Below are positions 38,319 to 51,541 of a stretch of DNA of 64,000 nucleotides, in pieces. The translations under genes were made by a program, and so were the position numbers. The first letter of the stretch is position 1; every line of letters starts with the position of its first letter. The notes below the pieces were generated by a model. That model worked only from the letters and a program-made list of their open reading frames with translations, was not told where the DNA came from and ran no database searches. Where the stretch lies: NCBI GenBank assembly GCA_000320545.1, contig ADNK01000461.1, positions 1 through 64,000 of the forward strand, written 5' to 3'. Origin of the DNA: Bigelowiella natans CCMP2755 (Eukaryota > Cercozoa > Chlorarachniophyceae).

Positions 38319-38936
38319 TCATTCATCCGCATCAGAACGTATCTGCTCAAGTTTGGTACCCACAATATTGAAAAAGGCAGCAATGGAATCTTCCTCAATG
38401 CCATTAACAATCCTTTTCCCCACCTTAACCATCGGTTGTGCTACAAAACCCTCTTCAATCTCAACTCCATATCCCTGGACCCATTTCCCCCCATATTCAT
38501 TTATTATGGCTTCTCCAAGGTAAGATCCGAGCATAGACATCATTCTCTCTGCGCTGCCTTCACGAATCCAAGTTCTTCTGTTTCGGTCTATCAGATCATC
38601 GACATAAGCTACAGAGTCCTCGTCGAGTCCGAATTCAAAATTATTCCCTCCAAAAAGGCGCGCCATTTTATCAATAACGGCCTGGCTGTTCGCTTCAATT
38701 TGTTCTTGCACTTCCTCAGGTATATCAGCGGGAGTTTCAGGGGAGCATTTAACGCCAATAGACCTACAGCACAAGCACTTTGAGCAAACGGGAGCACAGC
38801 TGACAGAATCATGTACCTTCTGTGCCCAGTAGAAGAAGTGAGTGGGCGCCAAGAAACTTGTGCAAATTTTAAGGGACGTGGCAGTGGATGCTTGTGATGT
38901 GATACAGCCTAAAATGAACATTGGTATGTGATTTTG

Positions 38937-39018
<82 letters not shown>

Positions 39019-39220
39019 TATTGGTGAAATATTAACATCTTACCTTCATTCCGACGTATTTTACTTTGGAACTTGATATGGCACCGCTTGATCCAAGGAT
39101 CACCAAAAATATGCTCACTGCAACGCAAACTACAGATCGTAATTCAAACCTACTTTTATGATGTGCACGAAACATTCTTGTATGCTCTTCCTGGCCTGCC
39201 ACAAACAGCAACGTGGACAC
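38319..39220 (-). CDS. Small secreted or membrane-anchored protein of unknown family
   Basis: Three exons join in phase: 39220 (or 39175)-39044, 38908-38817 and 38763-38319, giving 222 residues from the second ATG. The N-terminus has a hydrophobic segment (VVCVAVSIFLVILG) that looks like a signal peptide or anchor; the 39175 start places it best. The C-terminal domain contains SYLGEAIINEYGGKWV, a pattern seen in uncharacterised bacterial and protist domains, and an acidic ending. I assign no function. Intron 1 contains the CT/TA/GA mirror microsatellite. Confidence 0.75.
38936..39019. repeat. (CT)n(TA)n(GA)n mirror microsatellite
   Basis: A CT run, then TA, then GA, so the outer arms are exact reverse complements around a self-complementary TA core. 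It lies wholly inside intron 1 of the 38319-39220 gene. Confidence 0.95.
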
Positions 39221-39745
39221 GAGCTAACGGAATCCAGAATTGTGGGATCCGATATGAGGTGGATCACGGGAGAACCTCGAGATATTTTTGTTTATCAGAA
39301 AGGGGTACAAGGGTACTTGGTTTCACATATTTTCTGTACCCCTACGGTAGATCTAGAAATCGCCAAGAATGCAAATAATCGTAGCATGCGTTTCCTCCCA
39401 GAATACCCCTTCTTACAGATTTATTTTGTGAATACGTAGTAGTCTATTTCCCTGAGGGCCTGAGGGGGGTGTCTTAAATCCTATACCCCATAATAATTTG
39501 TTGCCTTGATGATATGTTTTCATACCTACGACAACATATATATATATGATTTTTGGGCATTAACGAGGTGGAATCCCCAGCAAAAATGCAAAAATGTTAT
39601 TGTACCGTACCCCATACATCATAAGCATTTTCCATGACAATTCTTAACAGCGACAACACCGATAGCCTAACTTCCGAAAAGATATCTGATCGTCACCCCG
39701 CGCCGACTCAACAAAGCATACACGTCGCCCGCCTCCACAGCCAAC
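39221..39745. promoter_or_regulatory. Divergent intergenic region
   Basis: The starts of the 38319-39220 gene and of the small basic protein face away from each other here. AT-rich with no recognised element. An ATG-initiated plus frame at 39073-39378 overlaps the minus-strand exon and is not supported. Confidence 0.4.
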
Positions 39746-40320
39746 ATGCCAACTGACACGGTAAACCGAAGCTGTGAACCTTGATCCCTGATATATTAAA
39801 GCTTTCTAAAGCATTCTTAAAGTGTAAAACAACATTTGTAATTGCAGGAAGAGATGGCTCAGATTCTTCTGCAAGCTGCTGCTCTGATTAGAAACACCGA
39901 GGGAAAGAAAAAGAAGCCTTCGCGACAGAGTGGAGTAAAGAAGCGATCACGCAGAACAGCGAGTACAAGAACAACAAGTGCAACACAACCATCTATTCGA
40001 AGTGGGCGAGTTTCTAATAGTAAGAGGCAACGGCTTGCTACCATCCCTCCAGCAGCCCAAGACTCCACTCCTGCATCATCATCAGCTTCTACGACATCCT
40101 CAGAGCCTCCATCGCCTATTGGTATGGAGCCTCATATAGAGGATCAACGTTTAAGACAAACATCAAGACAGATTGGAAGCAGGAGAGCAGGAGCTGTTGA
40201 GCTTGGGGCTTGGCTCAGTGCAATGTAAGTTTTCACAATCACAGCGATATGGGTTGTGCTTATGGTGTTGAAAAATCATTACTCAGGGAAAGAAATGGTC
40301 CAACTATTGCCGTGCATTAA
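39746..40320 (+). CDS. Small basic, Ser/Thr-rich protein, probably nuclear
   Basis: Exons 39746-39760, 39848-40224 and 40287-40320 keep frame and give 141 residues. The second exon would stop at 40226-40228, but that stop is part of a perfect GTAAGT donor. A short alpha-helical start (MAQILLQAAALIRN) precedes basic clusters (KKKKPSRQ, KKRSRRTASTR) that look like nuclear signals, then a Ser/Pro-rich linker. An alternative acceptor at 40366 would instead give a 48-residue C-terminus ending at 40511. Family unknown. Confidence 0.6.
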
Positions 40321-40511
40321 GGCATTAACAAAATGAACGAGGTTTTGATTTATGCGGAGGAGGAAGACGCAACGTTGCAGGTCGTGACAGCGACAAAACA
40401 TCCCTGAGTACTCTTGCCACACTTTCGCGTTCAGGAATGATTGGGAAAATAAATCTTCCACAAGTAGCAAAATTAGTTGGGGCATATCACCTCTCAAACA
40501 TGTACATATAG

Positions 40512-41718
40512 CACAGAAGTGGCTCGTAAGAGAAGAAGTAATGAACAGAATGAGCAATATAGGATAGCGTGAAACAGCCTTCATGTACAAACCAAGTATT
40601 TCCTTTGAAAATGTATTCATTATGAGGTAAAAGTTACATCTTTGCTTCACAATATTACGGAGCATGCGTATCCCATGTATATTGTACAAATTGGGGTTTC
40701 AGATGCTGCTAGTGCGTAGTACTATGCGGCGTAAGATGGAACCAAATTATATGCATTTGCTCGCTCTTTAATTCCAATCAAAGCTGCTCTGAAATTTGTG
40801 CGTGCAAGCAAAAGTTGTGAGGCATTTTCTCTAATTCTTGCTTTATGGGCCGATGCATACAGTGCGCATATTTTATCATCATGTACATGTACACTTGTAC
40901 ACATGCGCATATGCTCACCTAGTCATGCGCTTCATGAGGATCTAGGGATGGCCATTGTACAAATTTAATTCAAATAATTCATTACATCCGTCGCTACATA
41001 CATGCACTTTCACAGCACACATGCATGCGTGCACATTTTAGACATTTTAAATGGTCTAGTGTCTAGTGCAAAGTGGTGTGACTGTATGTACGCATCGCAC
41101 GTGATCGACACGCGTATATATGTAGTACTGCTACCATAAATTCTAGAATTATTAGAATTAGCGGTTCGGAGCGTAATTCGAATTGTATCATTGCTAGCGT
41201 CAACCGCGCAAGTTCGTGTAAACGTGTCTCTAACTCGTTAAGCAATTTTGGAGTACATCGCTGGACGCAACCTCAGCGCAACTATTACAACAGGACTTTC
41301 TGGGCGCGCATGTCGTGGCTGTGTCTAGCTGCGCGTGCGCTCAACATTTACAAACTAACACAGAATTAAATAAATTCATTTGGACAAGTAACAATTAACC
41401 CTGCTGTTGCTAGCTAGCAACTGCGCGCATTTTATAATTTGGCACGACAAAATAGGCATATCCTGCCACAGACTATGTGTACGTATATAGCTCTAGAGCT
41501 AGCTAACACTAATGTAGAGCTAACCTAGTAACATGCATGTTTCTAGCATGTTTGTTCGCTTGAATTGACACACTACAGACTACGATACACGCGCTGCATG
41601 TGTGCGATGCAAGCACCTACACTATGAGCCGTAGTGTCAACCAAAAACATATGCCATGTGGTGCGTGCGCCATATAAACGGCTACGTACTACACGCCAAC
41701 TGGTCTAGTTTCTCGCTC
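40512..41718. other. Word-biased island in the convergent gap
   Basis: Between the small basic gene and the DUF1415 gene. It is rich in CTAG and CATG words (GGTCTAGTGTCTAGTGC at 41053, AGCTCTAGAGCTAGCTAAC at 41491) and TGCGC. No gene is supported. Confidence 0.5.
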
Positions 41719-42615
41719 TCACGTATCAAATTGTGCAACATTTACACTTGACGAAATTTCTGCTACTTTTTCTCTTATTTTAACTGCCAATGAAGCAGAT
41801 GATTTTGACAACTTTTCGTTGTTCCTATTTTTTATCGTCATTCCATTATGTGTCTTGAGGCGCTTGAGCGAAAGCTCGTACGTAGGAATCAAATGAATAG
41901 TCGGCCAAGGAGATCTGTTAGCAATGTGAGACATAAATGGCAGCCCCTTTTCCAAACAATGCTGAAACTGGGGTGACCCGTCGTAGTGTGTTTCGTTTAA
42001 TCTCGGATGAAAAGAGATCATGCTTATTGCTCGCAAGGCTGTACTTTCCTGTAAGATGTCGTGAATCTGGCGTTCCGTATGATTTAACGAGCTCCTATTA
42101 TCTTCCAGCTGTTGACGTAATTCAACCTCTAAAGCATGCCCTACTCTCCAAGCTTCGATTTTCGACAGCAGTTCCGTGTTAACAAATCTTTTGAAGCATG
42201 AAGGATTTTCTTGGAATCCCCTCAGTCCGGGAATGACAACCATTGCATGAGGTACATCATTATTTCCCATTCTAGCACGGACATCCTTTGCAGCCATTTT
42301 CACTGTGTTCGTGACCCTAGCAAGTAGATCCGGGGCAAACTCTGAGCAACTTTTTCCCTCTCTTCGATGATCTAATCTTCGCCTCTCAGCTTCACCGTCT
42401 GAGTGTTTACAGACCACTATTTCCAGACTGCCGGTGGACACGTAAGGGCAAATATTGTAACGAGCAACACATGATCGAATCCATTTTTCAGTCATCTGCT
42501 CTACCTCTGACATAGTTTGCGGACAAAGGGTATAATGTGCAGCTCTTCCTTTCTTTATGTGGGAGGCAAATGGAAAGGAAGAAATAAATCTTTTGAAGGA
42601 ACGTGGAGAAGACAT
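41719..42615 (-). CDS. DUF1415-family protein
   Basis: A single uninterrupted exon of 298 residues, unusual in this intron-rich window. The DUF1415 hallmarks are present: WIRSCVARYNICPYV near residue 45 (the W...LNLCPFA motif), ISFHPRLNETHYDG near residue 195, and ANRSPWPTIHLIP near residue 232 (the NRSPYP-HLL motif). The family is known from bacteria and algae, and its function is not established. The N-terminal about 35 residues (SFKRFISSFPFASHIKKGR) are basic and Ser-rich, so mitochondrial or plastid targeting is possible. The start is the first ATG, with another at residue 35 just before the domain. Confidence 0.85.
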   Translation of the reverse strand: MSSPRSFKRFISSFPFASHIKKGRAAHYTLCPQTMSEVEQMTEKWIRSCVARYNICPYVSTGSLEIVVCKHSDGEAERRRLDHRREGKSCSEFAPDLLARVTNTVKMAAKDVRARMGNNDVPHAMVVIPGLRGFQENPSCFKRFVNTELLSKIEAWRVGHALEVELRQQLEDNRSSLNHTERQIHDILQESTALRAISMISFHPRLNETHYDGSPQFQHCLEKGLPFMSHIANRSPWPTIHLIPTYELSLKRLKTHNGMTIKNRNNEKLSKSSASLAVKIREKVAEISSSVNVAQFDT

Positions 42616-43005
42616 TTGGATCTATGAAAGGGTTTTCCCTCCTCCTCTTCCTCCTCCGCTACTATTCTCCTGCGCACCAGTTGTTGTCTTTGTTGTTGTC
42701 ATTTTGGATTTTTTATTAAACCAATAAAATCCAATTTCGTCTTTTCCTTCTTTCTCTTTAACTGTTGTCGTAACAGTGTTTCTTGTTTGGATATATCTGT
42801 ACAAGCAGTAGAAGAAGTAGTATCTAGATCTAAATATATCGACAACTATCTCACCACCACCAATTACTTACTATTCGTACTACAGTATCGTTGTCGTTAA
42901 CTACTTACTACCTACCTCCATTACCAACCATCATAGTAGGGAAGAAGGAGCGAGCTCACACGAAAACAGAACTCATAACTATTGAAGCTCCGAGAATCAC
43001 TAACA
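42616..43005. promoter_or_regulatory. Divergent intergenic region DUF1415 / AAAP transporter
   Basis: About 390 bp between two start codons on opposite strands. It lacks the island word bias. No element recognised. Confidence 0.45.
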
Positions 43006-45867
43006 ATGCTCGGAGACAACCCCTCCTTCGACCATTCCCCCACAATCAACAACGCTCTTGCATCTTCAAAGAATCTTAGCTTTTCCCACATTCCCCAAGA
43101 TGACGTACAAGAAGGAAAAGATCAACTTCTAGACCTTGATGAACATGGAAACCCTAAGAGAGAACCGGTTGTGACCTTTGTGATCTTTTCTAAATTAACT
43201 TGAAGTTGGTTGAAACACATTAATTGCAGGGTACAGCCGGAATGTTCTCTTGCATCATGAATCTAAGCAACACAATACTCGGAGGTAATAATAATCCTTA
43301 TTTTATTCATGAAATTATGGTGTAACTCACAACATGCGTGGATGAACGTGACGAACAAGAAAAGGCTAGTGCTTACTGCTGTATTTCTCTGATATATGTT
43401 CATATTCATGAAGCTGGAATGCTGGGTCTACCTCATGCTTTCGCTTCCAGGTAGTAGATTTATTCGCTCATCATGGTTATATTGCCTTCCTAATTTGAAA
43501 TTTAATTTACCAGTGGATACTTGCTTGGATCAATTCTATTATTTGTCTTTGCGCTCCTAAGTGGTTTCGGTAAAATACTACTAGTTGATACCTACCTTTG
43601 TTTATGCTTCAAAGAGATAATACTGATGCTACTACCACTGCTACAATTACGAAAATGTTAGGGTTATACCTTTTGGCAAATATATCCGTGGATCATTTCT
43701 CTGGTGATATCATTTCTTCGTTCTATTACTAATGATTCTAAAAAAAATCCTGCAAATTTAGAGAAGCGCAATGCTACGTTCTACAATGTTGCAACGAAAG
43801 CCTTCTCACAGGTATGATGATAATGCACTTTGCTTCAAGATCTAGAATTATTGTTTCGATGGTATGTATGTATGTATGTAGGGCGCGCTAGTTATTGATG
43901 TTGCGGTAGCAGTCAAGTGCTTCGGGGTTGGAACTTCTTATCTTATCGTCGTCGGGTTGCAGAAATATTTTTCGAAAGATGATAAATGCACCCTAGTTTT
44001 ACATTTCTCCGTATCGCTAAAATATACAGGGATCTCTTGCCGAAAGCATTCAGTTCAATGGGAGCTTGTAATATGTGCTCACAATCTAATTATTAAAATC
44101 TAATCATACGCTTATGTTGCCATGATTTTTCTTCATATGTGTCAATCGAACATGGTACTACTGTTCTCTGTGTAGCTGGTATCATTACAGATCGGAGATT
44201 TGTCATAACCCTTTTAATGGCTGGGGTGGTAGCACCGCTTTGCTGTCTTAAAAGTAATAGTATATCGTTTCTGTATAGAAATTTTTGTGCATGTGAAATA
44301 ATCATTCGGGCAGTTTTATTGAAGAGTATATGCGTTTGAATTTTTAATTCCTAATATTCTATCTCCAGAACTTGATGCACTACGATTTACCAGCACGCTT
44401 TCCATTGGATTCGTTGTATTTGTGACCTGCATTGTATTCGCATATGCTGTATCCCCAGATTTAAAGGTTAGTGCCAAAACATATGAGAGAATGTGGCGGG
44501 AGTGGTATTTGACAGCATAGATTCTATTTAGATCGATCCTGAAGATGTTGGCCCAACACAAATGGTGATAGGAAATGACGATACCTTCAAAATCTTGACA
44601 ATATTCATTTTTGGGTAATGCATTGATCACCTAACTTGGTCTACTGTTGCTTTAAGTAAACACTCTAAGTAAACATGCTATCAACTTATTTTTCTTTAGG
44701 TATACATGTCATCAAAATATATTCTCAATCTGTAATGAGCTGAAAGACCTTAATAAACCCAGAATAAATACTGTCATTGTTTCATCAAGTAACTCACTCA
44801 TTCAACTATGTGATCTGTTGATGATCTTATTTCTGAGTGAATAATAATTCTAGTTTCTAGCGCACTATTTGTGTATTTGGTCATCGCTATCTCTGGGTAT
44901 GCAACATTCGGTTCAAAGGTAATGCCAAAATGAGCATCACCATCATCATCCTCATTATATCGTCGTCGTTGTTTTGTGTAGGTATCTGGAGATGCACTTG
45001 AAATGTATCCAACCACGCCACTCTTGACAGTTACGAGGTGTTGGTACACAATATGACAAAGAAGAAAAATAGAAAAAGGAGACGACAACAACGACAATGA
45101 CGTGAAATATGTTCTTGTTTGAAGAGCATTGTTTATTTCGTAGGGTATTCGTGGCAATTCTCGTTGTATGCAGTTTTCCTCTGCAGGTTGCTTGACCATG
45201 AACCATATGTCTTTATGGCCAAGGGGCTGAATCCCTCTATTGTATCCGAGTGTTGCGTGTGTGTGTGTGTGTTTGTGTGCGATGTGTGTTTCATTCGATG
45301 TGAACGTATTCACCATAATTTGATTATCATATTTTAGTGTTTCCCATGCCGACATAGTACTGAACAAATTGTCACTAGTATCCTCGGCGCACCAGAGGTA
45401 TAGATTTGTATAATGGGGCTTGAGTAATCTCGTGACAGCAACTTTCGACATATTTACCACAGAGCGATATGATTAAGCAACGTCGCTGGTGGATCATTAC
45501 AGCTTGTATTTGCATTTTGGCATGGTTTATCTCTATGGTTGTCACTAGTCTCGGTAATTCTTGATATGTAGGAAACTTTGCGTTTCATTTTCTACCACAA
45601 AGACACATTAACTTAAATCAATTATTTCTTCAAGGATTGGTACTTTCAGTGGTCGGAGCCACAGGATCCACTACAATCAGTTATATTTTGCCAGGTAAGA
45701 TCCTTTTTGTGTGTACAATTTGCAACTACTAATTATTCGTTTTAGGTTTCGTTTACTATTCCTTACAAAGAGAATGGTCGATATTGCGTGTTCTCGCGTT
45801 TGCTCAATTTGTATTGGGATGCATTATTATTCCTTCAGCACTCACATTTATATTCTTGTATCAGTAA
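43006..45867 (+). CDS. Amino acid transporter, AAAP/AVT family
   Basis: About 19 short exons join with consistent phase to a TAA at 45865-45867, giving about 450 residues. The hydrophilic N-terminus (about 54 residues) precedes the first helix (GTAGMFSCIMNLSNTILGAG), followed by MLGLPHAFA, the usual helix 1-2 signature. Exon near 43884 carries VAVKCFGVGTSYLIVVGD, typical of AVT/SLC38-like proteins. FTCHQNIF-like YTCHQN and the helix around GYATFG are present. About ten hydrophobic segments are spread along the protein. By family knowledge it exchanges neutral amino acids with protons across the vacuolar or plasma membrane; substrate unknown. Intron sizes are about 50-200 bases. Confidence 0.9.
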
Positions 45868-46474
45868 AAATCTGATCTAAATGAAATGAGAATTTTGCTA
45901 TGAAATCAAAACCTTATTGTAAAACATGGCTATGAAATCAAAACCTTATTGTAAAGCATGCATGGATGTATACATATGTTAAAAATGTATTACAGCTCAT
46001 ATTTCTCTAACGAGCGACACTTCAATGCCATATTTGTTTATTTGGGAAGGAATACTACGTCTAAGCTCTAAGATTGTGCAAACAAGCATTTATTACGCGC
46101 GTAAGAAAATTAAAAAGTAGCGTTTTAATTTATGATACCGCAATACGTGTTCGCATCAGCGATGCAAACTGTCCATGCCATATACAATGGGTTTGTCTAC
46201 TATTGCACGAATATACACGAGTGTGATCACTATTTGCTAGCAAAGCGTATATTGCACATGAGGAATGTGCTAAATGCATGTGTTATGATTTCTTTATGCC
46301 TGTGAATGTTGATTAAAGTTCAGTTAGTGTGAATTTAATTAATTGGCTTCACTTTGCCAAATGATATGTGGTAGCTACATAGGCCAATTATAATGAATCG
46401 AAATCATCATGATGCGATCTTGCATGAGCTGATATTATTTTAGATTAGTCTAGGCCGCAATGCAATCGCCCCGA
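45868..46474. other. Convergent gap transporter / GT92 with a 32 bp tandem duplication
   Basis: Two near-identical 32 bp units starting CTATGAAATCAAAACC lie at 45898-45929 and 45930-45961, in the likely 3' UTR. The rest is AT-rich with moderate CATG/TGCA bias (GCATGCATGG at 45957). No gene. Confidence 0.6.
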
Positions 46475-49400
46475 TTACGATCCCACATTCTCAGCAGGTG
46501 GAAAATCAGGAGTGAGAGGTCCACAACCACTAAATGCAATCTCGATCCAATTTGCGTTCTTACACTCCCATGCATGCTTGATTCTGCTGCCAATCTCAGT
46601 AATATTCCTTTCATTCCATCCCAGTAAAATTTGGATGCCTAAATGTGAAATGAGCAAGAAGATTTCTTCTAATTATGCTGAGGTCATATCCTCATGGATC
46701 ATCAGTCACATTGTAGAATCTCTTCATCATTTCAATGTATTTGAGTCGGTCGTAACAATTTTTTTTCTATGTTACATTGATGAAGAACGGCGATACTGAC
46801 ATCATCCTTTGTTATTCGGTGAGGCACGTGGTGCATTTCTGCTCGGACTAGAAAATCATTGTGCGCATGTCCTACAACCAAAATGAACACTAAAAATCGA
46901 ATGAAGGCTAGACTAGCAAAATAACAGCTCTCTTCTTCACCTTCTTCTTTATTTCTTTTCAGTCAATACCTGTAAAATGGTTTTGACGTGCTTCTGTAAA
47001 CGGATCTAGCACGTACTGGTGCTCTAACGGGAAACTAAACAATATTAGCATAGAAGAAAATATAAATACATCAACTTCTCACGGAAACACGTATTTACCT
47101 GCTTAAATCATTTGGAGCTTCATTTTGAAATCCTATATCCGGAACATGCACTCCAGCGTAAAATGCGTGATTAACCCATTTTGCTAGCGAAGCTGTGCCT
47201 TTAAAAGTGTGCATTATGTATCAGTTTTGATTAGTATATAATAATTATCAGGCCAGGTGTAGAAAATATTGGCGTCGAATCAGCAATCACAAGGTATCAA
47301 ACGAGGGTTATAACTCCATAAAAGTTAAGGTACTAATCTCTATTCCATGCGTTTAAATTATAAATCCCTAACACTGTACTATTCTACACACATACAACAA
47401 TAACAAACATACTATTCTGCAAGTTCTAAGTACATATCTTTCAAAAATAATGATCTGCAATTTTACAACATACGAATGTAATTGTCGCCCATATGCGATA
47501 TGATACATCCAGATGCATTATAATAGACGCCTCTTTTGTGCACATTTTCATCGTTTATAGCTCCATAGCCATGATGAGGCATTGTCACACCCGACGGATA
47601 CCTATTGAAAATTTTAAGGGACGTAAATAGTAGCATGGGCAAAAATTTAGCTTCTTCTTCCCCTTCTTCTTCTTCTTTACTAAATACTGTCTGTATAGCC
47701 ACTGACTACATATAACTCCACCAGAACAAGACGTTACTATAATTTCCTTATGGAACGCATTGTCACTAGTTTATTATCCTTTATCCTACTTCCCAGTTTT
47801 ACTACTTTGAAGAGTAATAGGTTCACTATTTCAGTTTTAAAAATTAATAATACTGACTCGCTGTGATCCAGCACTTGAAAAGGTGTGATTTTACAGTGTG
47901 TGCAACCGTCATCATTTTCGAAATTCTTTTCCATCAAAGATGCATTAAACCAGGAGTACTCCAGGAATGAAAGAGTACGAGCATCAGAATATTTTTTCTG
48001 CGTCAAAACATCTCGCAAGTCACGAAAAGAACCCAGAGGTTGAAAGAACTCATCAGCCTGAGCATTTAGTACCTAAAAGAAATCATCAATTGAGACATGT
48101 TGGCGTGTTTGAATTTTAAATTTTTATCGTCATCAGATTATAAAAAGTATGCGTGTTGTTACTCAGATTCCAGCAGTATGTTGTATCTGTAAGATTTTAT
48201 TCAGGTAGATAGCTTCCATGCTGATAAATAATAGAGAAGACCCAGTGATAGTGCTCTTTTGCTCGCCACATGCAATTATCGTAAGCGCTGAGGTGCGAAA
48301 TCTCGATCTCAAATCCTCGAGGGTGATATGGCCATGGAATAAGGCTTACCTGGAGTATTATTATTTAGTAGTAGTAGTCAATAGTAGCAGTCGTAGTGGA
48401 ACCAGTGGCTGCAGCAGTATAGACAAACACACATTCTCACACAAACATACAAACGCACAAATGCAATATTGCTATTGCATTTATCGGGGTGACGATTGTA
48501 GTGGTGAAAATCAGCGACTATTGCAAGGAAAAATTGTACACCATAAATTACTTACTTGCTCATACTCATTATTGACCGGGAAAATTTATCTATCATTTAA
48601 GTACCGCTTCAAGATCCACGACCCGTGATAATCCTGTCCAAATTGCCTCGTACTCGTCTACAAAGAGGAAACTGCCGTTGGATTCTTGGCTACGGCGAAG
48701 ATTGTTCGTTCTTGGGATCATATACACAAACACCTAAATCGAAATTTGCATGATCAGGCGAAAACAAGGACAGACAATACAAGAAATTGGACAGTGAATG
48801 ACCCTAGCAAAAGCATTTCATATGTGAATGAAGCTATATCAATATTACTGAGGAAATTAAAACCAAAGGTACGTCGATCATCACACTGATGCATAACTTC
48901 TAACATTCTCCCTTGCAACAAATGATTGTGATGATAATGATGATAATAATGATGACGATAAAGATTAGGATGATGTTGAAATCACCTGTTCTACACCAAC
49001 AAGTAAATGATATGCTATCCAGGAGATAATGCGCTCTGTTTCAGAGTCATATTGCGGATTGACTACTGTACACATCGCAAGCTGTTTATGTTGTTTTCGC
49101 TGCTGATAACGATGGTTTTCTCCTCCTCTCATAGTTGATAGAATTATGTTATTGAATTTATCATCGTGATACTCTACTGTTTCTAATTTCTTGCTTTTTC
49201 CAGAATCAGCAGCTATGCTTTCATTTTCACCATCGTCGATATTACTACTGTAGTGTTTATAGTGGTAGCCTGTGTTTTTCTTTCTCTTTTTCGTCTCTTC
49301 TCCTTCCACATTGCTGATCTTCCTATTCTCATCGTCATACTCTCTTATCCCAATCTCCTCCTCGTGGTGATCAGAAGAAACAGAAGAAGGGGACGAGTAG

Positions 49401-49563
49401 ACGGGATACAATCGATGTGGACAGATGAGAATTGGGAAATATCGCTCCTTTTTTGCCCGAATTAGAGATGCCACAATAGGCTCTCGAGCTTCAAATTAAC
49501 AAACCAATAGACAAGAGAATACATAACAAAAATTCGTGTTGATGTATGTGTGTAGTATGTGTG

Positions 49564-49615
<52 letters not shown>

Positions 49616-49737
49616 AGAATGCTTCTATGTGTGTCATCGCTCATCGAGATTTCAATATCTCCCAGGAATTGTAGTAGAGAATCAAGTACCCTACATAATC
49701 ATCACCACCTGCTATCTTCATTTTTGCTATCATTTTC

Positions 49738-49780
<43 letters not shown>

Positions 49781-49796
49781 GTGGGTGTGTGCGAGA

Positions 49797-49845
<49 letters not shown>

Positions 49846-51541
49846 AAATGACAGCGAGAGAGTGAGGGATGAGAGAGTCGTGTGGTCTGAGTGAGTGTGT
49901 AAATATTTAACTTATAAAATGATTAATTAATCTGACTATTCCTATGTACTTGTTAGAATCTTGCGTGTGCTGTTTTCAAGCCGGCAGATAACGAACACAT
50001 TAAATTGACACATTCTGGATATTATGAAGGGGGGGGGGTTGAGATTTTATACCACGCATTCATGTTATATGTGCGTGTTCATGAGTGCCTGCAAGTGCCT
50101 TACTGTGCGTAGGGACTGTTTATGTTAGTATAAATATACTATTCACAAACACACGCGCATAAATATTCATATTTATATATAATCTTATCTACCTATAGTT
50201 GTCATAATCCTTGGGCGGGGCTGTTTGATCATCGTACTGTTCATCAAATTCATTGTGAAGTTTTACGGGCTCACAACGCGTCCTCTGTATTAGTGAGGGG
50301 AAAGATGGCGATTTTTTGCCCTCCCCCTCAATCGGACTGCGAGAATTGGTATCATCGGCACTAACAGTATTGCCATGACTACTACTGTCTGAATTGTCCA
50401 TGCTGCCGTATATTTCAACCTTAAGTTACATATAGCGTAAAATGAAATCATCAGAATGAGAACCCTTGAAGAAGAAGAAGAAGAAGAAGAAGAAGAAGAA
50501 GAAATAGAAGAGGGAGTGGATGTGAAAATAATAATGCGGAGTACATGGATGCAAATGAGCTATTCTTCACTCCACCCATAGCTATTGCTGCTGCTTACTA
50601 CCCTCAACACCACCACCATTTTAATAATTCTATTTAGTAAAAATTGAACAAATAACCTGAAAGGCATACGCCGTGTAGTTCATCCGAACGCAAATAGGCG
50701 TTCTATCCCTGACAAGATGCTCTTCTGGGCCCGCCATAGGTGTTAATTGGAAAATAATTGCATCCTGCCAACGACTTGCAAATGCATCCAGTAATACAGG
50801 TACCGGCCATTGTGTACGAGCGTGTTTCGGCCATAGGAATGAAGGTCTCGAGCTTTTATTCTGCCACGAACAGCAAGGTATGGCCTCATGCATCCAGGGA
50901 GACGGGTAACGTCCACCACAAGAGGTTATTCCAGGAGCCGAATCGAGTAGCCCTTTGAAGAGCGATATATTCGCTTTTGGTCTTACTGCGGAGAGTGATG
51001 ATTCTTTTAGTCGAAAGGGTCCAATTTGCTCAACAATGATGTAGCTCCTGTCATCCACCCAACGCTTTCTTACATTTGCTGTATCGTTACTGCCCTCATG
51101 ATTCTGATAATGATTTTTCGATCTCTTCTGATAAGTTTCTCCTTTGTCGCTGATCGGCCTGTCGCCATCAAAACCATCACTACCGGGGCTGTTTGATAGA
51201 TAGTTGTCTTCTTTCCCTTCAATTGCTATTGTGCTAGATTCTTCTTGGTCCTCCTGTTTCTCTTTTTCACCAATAATCCTACGGTTTATACGATCGACAT
51301 TAATCTTCTTCTGCCCCCCTTCCTCCCGTTTTCCTCTCTCGCCCAGCACCAGCTCCACGGATGCACTATTTAATTCGTCTTCACGCGAAATTTTGGGATT
51401 CACTTGCTCAAAGTCCTCATACAATACTCTCTCTCGTCGAAGCTGAGATATGATAAAAACGCATCCAACTAGGGTTGAAGCGACTAAAGCTATGCCCATA
51501 GATCGCACCAGCATTCGGTTGGGACACGAGCTAAGCAGCAT
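46475..51541 (-). CDS. GT92-like glycosyltransferase, type II membrane protein
   Basis: Exon 1 (51541-50657, 295 residues) has an N-terminal anchor (GIALVASTLVGCVFIISQL), then a long charged stem. Later exons carry GT92/DUF23-type blocks: IISWIAYHLLVGVEQ near 49000, FLFVDEYEAIWTGLSRVVD near 48690 (the DxDEF-like metal site), then KWVNHAFYAGVHVPD near 47180. The last exon, 46638-46475, joins in phase. Family knowledge: galactosyl or related transfer to N-glycans or glycolipids in the Golgi. One junction between 50193 and about 49480 is unresolved, so an exon is probably missing there; 49557-49842 is mostly microsatellite. The substrate cannot be told. Confidence 0.7.
49557..49612. repeat. (GT)n(GA)n microsatellite
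   Basis: GT run passing into a GA run, inside the GT92 gene. Confidence 0.9.
49743..49842. repeat. (CT)n...(GA)n inverted microsatellite
   Basis: CT run (49743-49777) and GA run (49801-49842) flank a 23-base CATATGTGGGTGTGTGCG-type spacer. The arms are reverse complements of more than 30 bases. Confidence 0.9.
50468..50503. repeat. (GAA)n repeat
   Basis: A run of GAA triplets in the intron between the first two GT92 exons; on the gene strand it is TTC. Confidence 0.9.

Noticed and set aside
40279-40689. Minus-strand 136-codon frame
   Set aside because: Antisense to the last exon of the small basic gene; composition is that of AT-rich DNA; no domain and no splice context.
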